This document shows, piece after piece, positions 25,955 through 32,822 of a DNA stretch of 64,000 nucleotides. The notes beneath the pieces were generated by a model. It was not told the DNA's origin and did not search any database. It saw nothing but the letters and a program-made list of their open reading frames with translations. The stretch spans positions 797,897 to 861,896 of the forward strand of contig NZ_UAQZ01000013.1 of assembly GCF_900446215.1 (NCBI RefSeq), written 5' to 3'. Origin of the DNA: Burkholderia cenocepacia (lineage in GTDB: Bacteria > Pseudomonadota > Gammaproteobacteria > Burkholderiales > Burkholderiaceae). Both the position numbers and the translations under genes were made by a program. Position 1 is the first letter of the stretch, and every line of letters begins with the position of its first letter.

Positions 25955-26038
25955 CTACGACGCGGCGCCGGCTTCCATACTTGCCGGCGCCCCGCTCTTC
26001 AGCCACACGATGAAGATCGGCCCGAGCACATTCATCGC
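25955..26038 (-). pseudogene. Possible 3' remnant of a membrane-protein gene
   Basis: On the minus strand a short frame reads AMNVLGPIFIVWLKSGAPAS.. and stops at 25955. It resembles a membrane-protein C-terminus, but an in-frame TGA interrupts it just upstream (about 26040), where the accessory patch begins. A decayed gene tail is the simplest reading, but so short a stretch could be chance. The stretch also contains a 9-base-pair inverted repeat (GGCGCCGGC, 25964-25972, with GCCGGCGCC, 25983-25991) that could act as terminator of the efflux operon. Confidence 0.3.
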
Positions 26039-26160
26039 GAATCAAATGGGACCGGTCCATGGAGCCGGCCAAGCTGTTTCAGGTGATGCGGTAAAGTATC
26101 GCCTTCGCGAGGGGCACACGCTGAGAGAGCAGCGCCCTTGCCGGATCAGGAAAACAACGA

Positions 26161-26591
26161 ATGAGTGAAAACCGCTACACCTACGGCAGTTGGCAGAATC
26201 TACGGCCCGTCGACGTCTTTGCCCTGGTGGCGTTCGACGAGACGCGCAAACAGCTGGGCCTGGACGACCTGGCAGCCGCGTCGGCGATGCTGCTCGGCCA
26301 GGCTGACCTCCCTGTCCCCGGCAAGTTCGCAGGAGCTACGCCGCGCTCCTCCGTCGCCTCGCTTGCCGCCCGCAAGCTGTTCCCGCAGACGCTACCGTTT
26401 CGCCTGCCGATGATCATGGGCGTGGGTTGTCCGGTATTCGGATCTCCTTCACCCACCGCCTCGGCGCATGGGTCGGCCGGACGATTCCCGTCGTAGGCGA
26501 GGTGTTTCTGGCTCGCGATGCCTTCCTGATCATGCGCAACACCGTGACGACCTACAACCGACTCGTGAAGCCCGAAGATCGAGTGCTCTGA
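26161..26591 (+). pseudogene. STM2901-family protein gene interrupted by a frameshift
   Basis: The first frame from the ATG at 26161 gives SWQNLRPVDVFALVAFDETR, KQLGLDDLAAASAML and a conserved FAGATPRSSVASLAARKLFP, the pattern of STM2901-type cytoplasmic proteins of enterobacteria. After about 26415-26445 the family continuation is in another frame (GIRISFTHRLGAWVGRTIPV, then FLIMRNTVTTYNRLVKPEDR, ending at 26591). A single indel therefore splits a gene that would otherwise encode about 143 residues. It stands 3 bases before the DUF1493 gene, its usual partner in enterobacteria. Function unknown. Confidence 0.75.
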
Positions 26592-26594
26592 GCC

Positions 26595-26966
26595 ATGAAA
26601 GACGATACCTGGGAACGTTTCGAAGCCTTCACCCGTCAGGAGCTTGGCCGGCCGTTGTTCGGCGGCAAGCTGAATCTTCAGCCGGAATCACGGCTTGAGG
26701 AGGATCTCGGCGTCACCGGCCTCGACGGAGTCGAGTTTATCGACAAGTGGGCCGAGACATTCAACGTCGACGCCGAAGGGTTCCCGTACCGGCGCTACTT
26801 TGGCCCGGAAGGTCAGGAACTGCTGTCGTCACTCATTGGGCTGTTCGTGAAACGGCTCCGACCGCCAAAGCGCTACCCGCTGACGCTGGGTATGCTGGCC
26901 GAGGCAACGCGCCGCGGGAAGTGGGACACGGACGCGATCGAGGCGGCTACGGGAAAGCGATCGTAA
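26595..26966 (+). CDS. DUF1493 family protein
   Basis: A 123-residue acidic protein matching DUF1493: an N-terminal helix (ERFEAFTRQELGRPLFGG), the conserved ESRLEEDLGVTGLDGVEFIDKWAETF with acyl-carrier-like spacing, and FPYRRYFGPEGQ. Members are small cytoplasmic proteins of unknown function, often next to STM2901-type genes as here. The ATG follows the frameshifted neighbour by three bases, so expression may depend on that gene's translation. Confidence 0.8.
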   Translation: MKDDTWERFEAFTRQELGRPLFGGKLNLQPESRLEEDLGVTGLDGVEFIDKWAETFNVDAEGFPYRRYFGPEGQELLSSLIGLFVKRLRPPKRYPLTLGMLAEATRRGKWDTDAIEAATGKRS

Positions 26967-26997
26967 TTGGCTGGGCCGGTCGGCGGCGGCGTTCAAA

Positions 26998-27230
26998 TTA
27001 CAGCGGCGGACGCTTCAACTTCACCCAGCCAACCGATCGTTCCGTGCGAATCGGCGTCAGGTCACTGCACAGCCACGCCTGCACCTCGCCCGTGCGTCAG
27101 CAACATCGCTGCATAGTCCGGCGCGAAATGCGCACGGTTGCCGAGATCGACGGTTACCCGCTCGTACGGCAGCGATTTTCCCCGAGCGCGACTAAGACAG
27201 ACTTCGCGTATGGGCTCGTGTATTGCACAT
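26998..27230 (-). pseudogene. Decayed gene downstream of the amidase-like gene
   Basis: Minus-strand translation gives IREVCLSRARGKSLPYERVT, VDLGNRAHFAPDYAAMLLTH and then, after a frame change near 27080, EVQAWLCSDLTPIRTERSVG and WVKLKRPPL before a stop at 26998. The composition looks like real protein in both frames, so a frameshifted remnant is likely. No start codon with a good ribosome-binding site was found and the family is not recognised. Being directly downstream of the amidase-like gene, it could be a relic of an immunity gene, which is speculation. Confidence 0.4.
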
Positions 27231-27273
27231 CCGCGTAGAGGCGGAGATTTCCGGTTGGCACTGCTGCTCCGGG

Positions 27274-27867
27274 TCACTCGGTAGCCGGCCAACGGTAGCC
27301 GATCACCTCATGCAACGGATACGCAAGTTCCCGGACCTCTTCCAGCTGGTTGCCGCCAAACAGGTGAACGTGTTCGGCGTCGTGCCGCAAGTAGAAACCC
27401 ACGTGCCCTTTCCAGCTCGTCGGATCATCCCGCGTCAGGATCGCGATGCAGCCGTAGACCGGGCGCTCCAGCGGTTTGCCCCATTCGAGCCACGAGCGCG
27501 CGAGCGCGGAGCCGGTGCCGCGGAATCCGGCGTGCGCCATGCACCAGTTCACGAAGGACGAGCACCAGGAAATCTTGTCGTCGTAGCCGACCAGGTTCGT
27601 CTGGTTGTTGTATTCGACGATGCGCGGGTTGATGCTGCCCGGCGGGTGGCGGCGGATGCCGAGTTCGGCCAGCGCGACGGGCATCCAGGGTGGGTGGGCG
27701 GCTTTCACTTTGCTCTCAGGGTTCGATAGGGTCACGTCGTTCTCGGGTACGTGTCGGTGTTGGTGTTGGTGTTGGTGTTGGTGTTGTTTCGCGCAATCTT
27801 CGCACGAATAGGGCGAATCCACAGCCCCGTCACGAGTGGCGATTTTCGTCAGGTCCGCCCGTATCAT
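27274..27867 (-). CDS. TIGR02594-type NlpC/P60-CHAP-like peptidase with Gln-His repeat
   Basis: A protein of about 197 residues. After an N-terminal tract QHQHQHQHQHRH (residues 28-39), the C-terminal two thirds match the TIGR02594 family: PPWMPVALAELGIRRHPPGS, KISWCSSFVNWCMAHAGFRG, WGKPLERPVYGCIAILTR and KGHVGFYLRH, ending GGNQ..YRWPATE. The likely catalytic residues are C102, H155 and N173. Such proteins are predicted murein amidases/peptidases, found in phage lysis modules and as type VI secretion cargo. No signal peptide is seen, so export would need another system. The start is uncertain; 27867 has a GGGGAGG leader and leaves 34 bases to the divergent LysR gene. Confidence 0.72.
   Translation of the reverse strand: MIRADLTKIATRDGAVDSPYSCEDCAKQHQHQHQHQHRHVPENDVTLSNPESKVKAAHPPWMPVALAELGIRRHPPGSINPRIVEYNNQTNLVGYDDKISWCSSFVNWCMAHAGFRGTGSALARSWLEWGKPLERPVYGCIAILTRDDPTSWKGHVGFYLRHDAEHVHLFGGNQLEEVRELAYPLHEVIGYRWPATE
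27751..27786. repeat. In-frame hexanucleotide tandem repeat
   Basis: Five perfect copies of GTGTTG preceded by one variant (GTGTCG) run from 27751 to 27786. Read on the minus strand they encode the Gln-His repeat of the amidase-like protein. As the unit is six bases, slippage would change repeat number without shifting the frame. Confidence 0.9.
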
Positions 27868-27901
27868 GGAGGCAGCGCCTCCCCTGATTCCCCTGCCCGC
27901 C

Positions 27902-28813
27902 ATGCGCATCACGCCCCTGCCGCCCCTTCAGTGCCTCATCGCGTTCGAAGCCGCCGTGCGGCATGCGAGTTTCACGAAAGCCGCCGCCGAACTGCACCTG
28001 ACCCAAAGCGCGATCAGCCGCCAGATCCAGCAGCTCGAGGAATTCCTCGGCCGCTCGCTGTTCGTGCGCGAACACCGTTCGCTGCGGCTGACGATCGCCG
28101 GCGAGCAATACGCGGCGCAAGTCCACCGTCTGCTCGTGCAATGCGCGGAAGCCACGCACGACGTGATGAAACCGTACGGCGATCTCGAACTGACGATCGC
28201 GTGCTCGTCCGGCGTCGCGCTGCTGTGGCTCACGCCGCGGCTGCCGGACTTTCGCGCCACCTATCCCAACATCAAGCTGCGCCTGATCGTGCGCGACGGC
28301 CTTGCGTCGATGTCGCCCGCGGAATTCGACGTCGGCGTCTACTACGTGCGCCAGCAGGCGCCGGCCGAATACACCGCGCGCCGGCTGTTCGACGAGGAGG
28401 TGTTCCCCGTCTGCGCGCCCGGCTATCTGGCCGGCCGCACGCTCGACGCGGCCGATCTCGCGAACGAAACGCTGCTGCGCCTCGAAGACGGCCAGCGCCA
28501 ATGGATGTCGTGGTCCGAATGGTTCGACCTGAACGACGTCGACCGGCAGAAGGCGCAGCCGCAGGACATCACGATCAACTCCTATCCGCAGATCGTGCAG
28601 ATGACGATACTCGGTCAGGGCGTGTCGCTCGGCTGGCGCTACATGATCGACGCCTGCATCGAAGCAGGCCTGCTCGTGCGCGTGACGGAAGCGTCCGCGA
28701 GCCACGGCGGCGGCTATTACGTGATCTCGCCGAACGACCGCGCGCAGAACCAGGCCGCCCGCCTGTTCACCCGCTGGCTGTTCGAACAGGCGGAGCAGCA
28801 AACCGGGGCCTGA
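27902..28813 (+). CDS. LysR-type regulator (GcvA-like)
   Basis: A 303-residue LysR protein of the GcvA/AmpR-type subgroup: MRITPLPPLQCLIAFEAAVRHASFTKAAAELHLTQSAISRQIQQLEEFLG is the winged helix, followed by a binding domain with QIVQMTILGQGVSLGWRYM. The start at 27902 aligns with the family; the longer open frame upstream overlaps the divergent amidase gene. It sits directly before an MHS transporter and amidohydrolase gene pair, which it probably controls. Confidence 0.83.
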   Translation: MRITPLPPLQCLIAFEAAVRHASFTKAAAELHLTQSAISRQIQQLEEFLGRSLFVREHRSLRLTIAGEQYAAQVHRLLVQCAEATHDVMKPYGDLELTIACSSGVALLWLTPRLPDFRATYPNIKLRLIVRDGLASMSPAEFDVGVYYVRQQAPAEYTARRLFDEEVFPVCAPGYLAGRTLDAADLANETLLRLEDGQRQWMSWSEWFDLNDVDRQKAQPQDITINSYPQIVQMTILGQGVSLGWRYMIDACIEAGLLVRVTEASASHGGGYYVISPNDRAQNQAARLFTRWLFEQAEQQTGA

Positions 28814-28945
28814 ATACCACGCGCCCGATCCATGCGTGCAGCGCATGCAGGCATGCGAATCTTTCGTTTCAGAAAAAATTGCGGCTGTCCTTAGCATGGG
28901 ATTCACGCGGGGCAGCCGCCCCGTCTTCTGACCAAGGAAGAGACC

Positions 28946-30262
28946 ATGCAAGGAACGCTTTCCCCGCGCGCCGCGCCTGCCGTCGATGCAGCGGTGCAAC
29001 AGCGCCGCCGCGCCATCGTCGCGACCGTGATCGGCAACGGTCTCGAATGGTTCGACTTCACCGTCTACAGCTTCTTCGCGGTGATCATCGCGAAGCTGTT
29101 CTTCCCGACCGGCAACGAACTGACGTCCGTGCTGCTCACCGTCGCGACGTTCGGCGTGGGCTTCTTCATGCGGCCGGTGGGCGGCATCGTGCTCGGCGTC
29201 TATGCCGACAAGGTCGGACGCAAGGCCGCGCTGTCGCTCACGATCCTGCTGATGGCGGCCGGCACCGCGCTGATCGGGATCGCGCCGACCTACGAACAGG
29301 CCGGCATCGCCGCGCCGCTCCTGATCGTCGTCGCGCGGCTGCTGCAAGGCTTCTCGGCCGGCGGCGAGATGGGCGGCGCCACCGCGTTCCTCACCGAATA
29401 CGCGCCGCCGGAGAAGCGCGCGTATTACTCGAGCTGGATCCAGTCGAGCATCGGCTTCGCGGTGCTGCTCGGTGCGGCGACCGGCACGTTCGTCACGACG
29501 TCGCTCGACACGCAGGCGCTGCATAGCTGGGGCTGGCGGCTGCCGTTCCTGCTCGGGATCGTCGTCGGGCCGGTCGGTTACTTCATTCGCAGCCACATCG
29601 ACGAGACGCCCGCGTTCAGCGCCGTCGAATCGCAGGCGAAGGAAAGCTCGCCGCTGAAGGAAGTGCTGCACACCTACCCGCGCGAGACGTTCGCGAGTTT
29701 CTCGATGGTCATCCTGTGGACCGTCTGCACCTACGTGCTGCTGTTCTACATGCCGACCTATTCCGTGCGCACGCTGCATCTGCCGCAATCGACCGGCTTC
29801 ACGGCCGGCATGGTCGGCGGGCTGATGATCATGTGCTGCTCGCCGATCGTCGGGCGACTCGCCGACGCGTGGGGACGCCGCGTGTTCCTGTCCGGCTCGG
29901 CGCTCGCGATCCTCGTGCTCGCGTGGCCGATGTTCTCGTGGATCAACCATGCGCCCGGGTTCGCGTCGCTGATCGTGTTCCAGGCCGTGTTCGGCGTGCT
30001 GATCGCGGCCTATACGGGGCCGATCCTCGCGGCGTTCGCGGAGCTGTTTCCGACCAAGGTGCTGTCGACCGGGTTGTCCGTTGCGTACAACTTCGCGGTG
30101 ACGATCTTCGGCGGGTTCGCGCCGTTCCTGATCACGTGGCTCATCGCCCGCACCGGCAGCAACATGGCGCCCGCGTTCTACGTGATGCTTGCGGCGGCCG
30201 TCAGTTTCGTCGGCACGCGCTTCGTGAAGGATGCGAAGCGTGCGGCCGCCACGACTCGATAA
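28946..30262 (+). CDS. MHS-family metabolite:proton symporter (MFS)
   Basis: A 438-residue major facilitator with 12 predicted helices. MHS signatures are IGNGLEWFDFTVYSFFAVII at helix 1, VGFFMRPVGGIVLGVYADKVGRK between helices 2 and 3, and LQGFSAGGEMGGATAFLTEYAPP. The family imports organic acids, betaines and similar small metabolites. It precedes the amidohydrolase gene by 12 bases and so probably takes up that enzyme's substrate. The substrate cannot be told from sequence. Confidence 0.88.
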   Translation: MQGTLSPRAAPAVDAAVQQRRRAIVATVIGNGLEWFDFTVYSFFAVIIAKLFFPTGNELTSVLLTVATFGVGFFMRPVGGIVLGVYADKVGRKAALSLTILLMAAGTALIGIAPTYEQAGIAAPLLIVVARLLQGFSAGGEMGGATAFLTEYAPPEKRAYYSSWIQSSIGFAVLLGAATGTFVTTSLDTQALHSWGWRLPFLLGIVVGPVGYFIRSHIDETPAFSAVESQAKESSPLKEVLHTYPRETFASFSMVILWTVCTYVLLFYMPTYSVRTLHLPQSTGFTAGMVGGLMIMCCSPIVGRLADAWGRRVFLSGSALAILVLAWPMFSWINHAPGFASLIVFQAVFGVLIAAYTGPILAAFAELFPTKVLSTGLSVAYNFAVTIFGGFAPFLITWLIARTGSNMAPAFYVMLAAAVSFVGTRFVKDAKRAAATTR

Positions 30263-30274
30263 GGATTTTTGCTC

Positions 30275-31516
30275 ATGACCATTACCGTGCTTCAAGGCGG
30301 CAACGTGCTCGACCTCGAACGAGGCGTGTTGCTCGAACATCATCATGTCGTGATCGAAGCCGAGCGGATCGTCGAAGTCACCGATCGGCCGGTGGATTTG
30401 CCGAATGCGCAGGTGATCGACGCGCGCGGCAAGACCGTGATGCCGGGGTTCATCGATTGCCATGTGCATGTGCTGGCGTCGAATGCGAATCTCGGCGCGA
30501 ATGCGACGCAGCCGAATATTCTCGCGGCGATTCGGTCGCTGCCGATTCTCGATGCGATGTTGTCGCGTGGGTTTACCAGTGTGCGGGATGCGGGGGGCGC
30601 GGATTGGAGTTTGATGCAGGCCGTTGAGACAGGGCTGATTCCGGGGCCGCGGATTTTTCCGTCGGGGAAGGCGTTGTCGCAGACTGGTGGGCATGGGGAT
30701 TTCCGGCCTCGTGGAGATTTGCTGGAGCCTTGCTCCTGCTGTTTCAGGACGGGGGCGATTGCGCGCGTCGTCGATGGCGTCGAAGTCGTGCGGCTCGCCG
30801 TGCGTGAGGAAATTCAGAAAGGCGCGACGCAGATCAAGATCATGGCGTCAGGCGGCGTGGCTTCGCCGACCGATCCGATCGCGAACACGCAGTATTCGGA
30901 GGATGAGATTCGGGCGATCGTCGACGAGGCCGAGGCCGCGAATACTTATGTGATGGCGCATGCGTATACGGGGCAGGCGATTGCGCGGGCTGTGAGGTGC
31001 GGCGTGCGGACGATCGAGCATGGGAATCTCGTGGATGAAGCGGCGGCGGCGCTGATGCGTGAGCGGGGGGCGTTTGTGGTGCCGACGCTGGTGACTTATG
31101 ACGCGTTGGCGAAACATGGGGCGGAGTTTGGGATGCCGGCTGATTCCATCGCGAAGGTGGCTTCCGTGCAGCAGAAAGGACGCGAGTCGCTTGAGATCTA
31201 TGCGAAGGCCGGCGTGAAGATGGGGTTCGGGTCGGACCTGCTCGGCGAGATGCACGCGTTTCAGTCCGGGGAGTTTCGGATTCGGGCGGAGGTGCTTGGG
31301 AATTTGGAAGCGCTTAGGTCGGCGACGACGGTGGCAGCGGAGATTGTGAATATGACGGGGGAGCTTGGGGTGGTTGCGGCGGGAGCGATCGCCGACCTCG
31401 TCGTGCTGGATGGCAATCCGCTCGACGATATCGGTGTCGTGGCCGATGAAGGCGCGCGGGTCGAGTATGTGTTGCAGCGGGGGGCGGTTGTGAAGCGGCG
31501 GGTTGGCGGGCAGTGA
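30275..31516 (+). CDS. Metal-dependent amidohydrolase (imidazolonepropionase/prolidase-like)
   Basis: A 413-residue amidohydrolase-superfamily enzyme. Metal-site residues can be followed: H63-x-H65 (FIDCHVHVLAS), the carboxylated-Lys candidate K188 (QIKIMASGG), H229 (VMAHAYTG), H249 (TIEHGNLVDE) and D321 (GFGSDLLGE). The C-terminus re-forms the small beta domain (GAIADLVVLDGNPLDDIGVV). Relatives hydrolyse Xaa-Pro dipeptides, cyclic amides or imidazolones. Shared transcription with the MHS transporter suggests a scavenging pathway. From about 30,500 on, codons shift towards T and G endings, as in the 3' end of the efflux lipoprotein gene. Confidence 0.85.
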   Translation: MTITVLQGGNVLDLERGVLLEHHHVVIEAERIVEVTDRPVDLPNAQVIDARGKTVMPGFIDCHVHVLASNANLGANATQPNILAAIRSLPILDAMLSRGFTSVRDAGGADWSLMQAVETGLIPGPRIFPSGKALSQTGGHGDFRPRGDLLEPCSCCFRTGAIARVVDGVEVVRLAVREEIQKGATQIKIMASGGVASPTDPIANTQYSEDEIRAIVDEAEAANTYVMAHAYTGQAIARAVRCGVRTIEHGNLVDEAAAALMRERGAFVVPTLVTYDALAKHGAEFGMPADSIAKVASVQQKGRESLEIYAKAGVKMGFGSDLLGEMHAFQSGEFRIRAEVLGNLEALRSATTVAAEIVNMTGELGVVAAGAIADLVVLDGNPLDDIGVVADEGARVEYVLQRGAVVKRRVGGQ

Positions 31517-31716
31517 TTTGACGCCATTCGGCTATTTCAGCAGGCGCGGTGCGGCCTCACGGGCCTTGCGGTCGTGACAGTTGTTGACGGTGGCTATCGG
31601 TGTAAATCGCGGCGTTCGCGGCAATGGCCGGGGCGGTGTCGCCCCGGCGGTCAATCGCATTCGGGAAACGCCTGCGTTCCACTCGCTAGCGCCGCATCAA
31701 GCGGCCCTTGCAGACG

Positions 31717-32013
31717 TTATAGCGGCGGCGGTACCCAATCAGGATCGTGGTACGGCTGCTCTCGCAGCGCCAATTGGCCGTAGTCCGGCGTGATCGTGAT
31801 CTGCCGGGTCACGTAGTTGGCGTTCAGATATATGCGGTCGCCCGGCTTGAATCCGAAGATCTTGAAATCAATGTCGATCGCCTGCATCCACGGCAGGTAC
31901 GGCCAGCCTCGTTTAGGAAGGTCCGGGTAGTTGCGCAGGACCAGCGCAAACCTCTTCTGCATGTTGACGGGTTTGTTCTTTCTACGACGTGGCTTAGTAT
32001 TGGCGTCAGCCAT
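31717..32013 (-). CDS. SymE-family toxin
   Basis: A 98-residue basic protein. After a charged N-terminus (KPRRRKNKP) comes a compact SpoVT/AbrB-like domain ending FKIFGFKPGDRIYLNANYV and RQITITPDYGQ, characteristic of SymE-type toxins. In E. coli, SymE is an SOS-induced protein repressed by the antisense RNA SymR and is encoded beside restriction genes. Here the start at 32013 has AGGAG just upstream. The gene lies beside an AT-rich helicase gene, repeating the defence-locus association. No LexA box was seen in its leader, and the antisense RNA cannot be located by eye. Confidence 0.75.
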   Translation of the reverse strand: MADANTKPRRRKNKPVNMQKRFALVLRNYPDLPKRGWPYLPWMQAIDIDFKIFGFKPGDRIYLNANYVTRQITITPDYGQLALREQPYHDPDWVPPPL

Positions 32014-32822
32014 TTCCGACTCCTGTGTCGAGTTGGTGGTGGTCAGCGGGTCGTATGGGTTGCCGCCCATGCGGCCCGCGCTTTTTTGGTCCCTCGGGTT
32101 TCCCCCTTCCTTTTCCCCTCTTCGTTGGGTCTTGTTGAGCAAGACGACTTTCTTTCGACCATCGGGGCGGAGGGGACTGCGTTCAGCTCCGATGGCGAGA
32201 AGCATGGCTTCATGACCAGTGTAGTCGGGCTAGCATCTCAGAAATGGGGAAATGAGGGCGATTGGCCGTTTGGTATAGGGTGCTCCCAATATGAGGCGGA
32301 CGTTGCGAATCGGACTTGTCATCCCATCACTCCCGGCTCCCTGATGCTCTCACCCAACATAACTTCGGCTAAACGCAACTGCCCCTGAGTGGACCGATAG
32401 CGCACCGAACAGTCGACGACTCTTTGAGAGATGAGTAGTGGTCGTTCATACGACAAAATCTACGTACAAGTCATCGCCTCTGCCATCGCCCTGTAGGGCC
32501 AGCCGTATCGCCGTTACTAACCAGTTTCTGCCAACGGGCTGCGCCTGCTGAGGGCATCGGTCCCACTATATTCGGATGCGTGCCTCCTGACTGTCGATCT
32601 TCGACTGGCCTCTGTTTTCATTGGCTAAGAGTTTGTCCGCCAGGTCCACACACCGAATTGATTGCCGAGAGCACCGCAGACGAAGGGGATTTCGACTCAA
32701 CTTAATCACGCCCCCGGACCTTTTCTTTCGATCAACTACCACGGAGTTCAACAAAAGGTTACGATGTTATCGCAACACCCGGGATCACTTGATCTTCACA
32801 AAAAATGTTAGCCGAGGACCGC
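32014..32822. other. 809-base non-coding interval between SymE and the helicase
   Basis: No convincing gene. The first 200 bases are the symE leader, which on the minus strand is strongly purine-rich (about 32095-32130), and an antisense SymR-like RNA would be expected to overlap it on the plus strand. Base composition falls from GC-rich to AT-rich across the interval, marking the edge of the imported helicase segment. No tRNA, integrase or direct repeat was recognised. Confidence 0.5.

Noticed and set aside
26095..26160. TPP-riboswitch-like wording (GAGGGGCACACGCTGAGAG, then GCCCTTG and GGATCAGG) before the STM2901-type gene.
   Set aside because: The second half of the THI element (the paired GG-UAAU-CC and GCG-AGGGA parts) is missing, and the gene downstream has no link to thiamin. 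Probably chance or a much decayed fragment.
27830..30694. A 954-codon frame antisense to the LysR, MHS transporter and amidohydrolase genes.
   Set aside because: Composition is dominated by Arg, His, Gln and Asp, and it lies fully opposite three well-supported genes.
31517..31716. Possible small gene between the amidohydrolase and SymE (about 70 codons on the plus strand).
   Set aside because: No ribosome-binding site and no protein-like pattern; treated as the left edge of the accessory segment.
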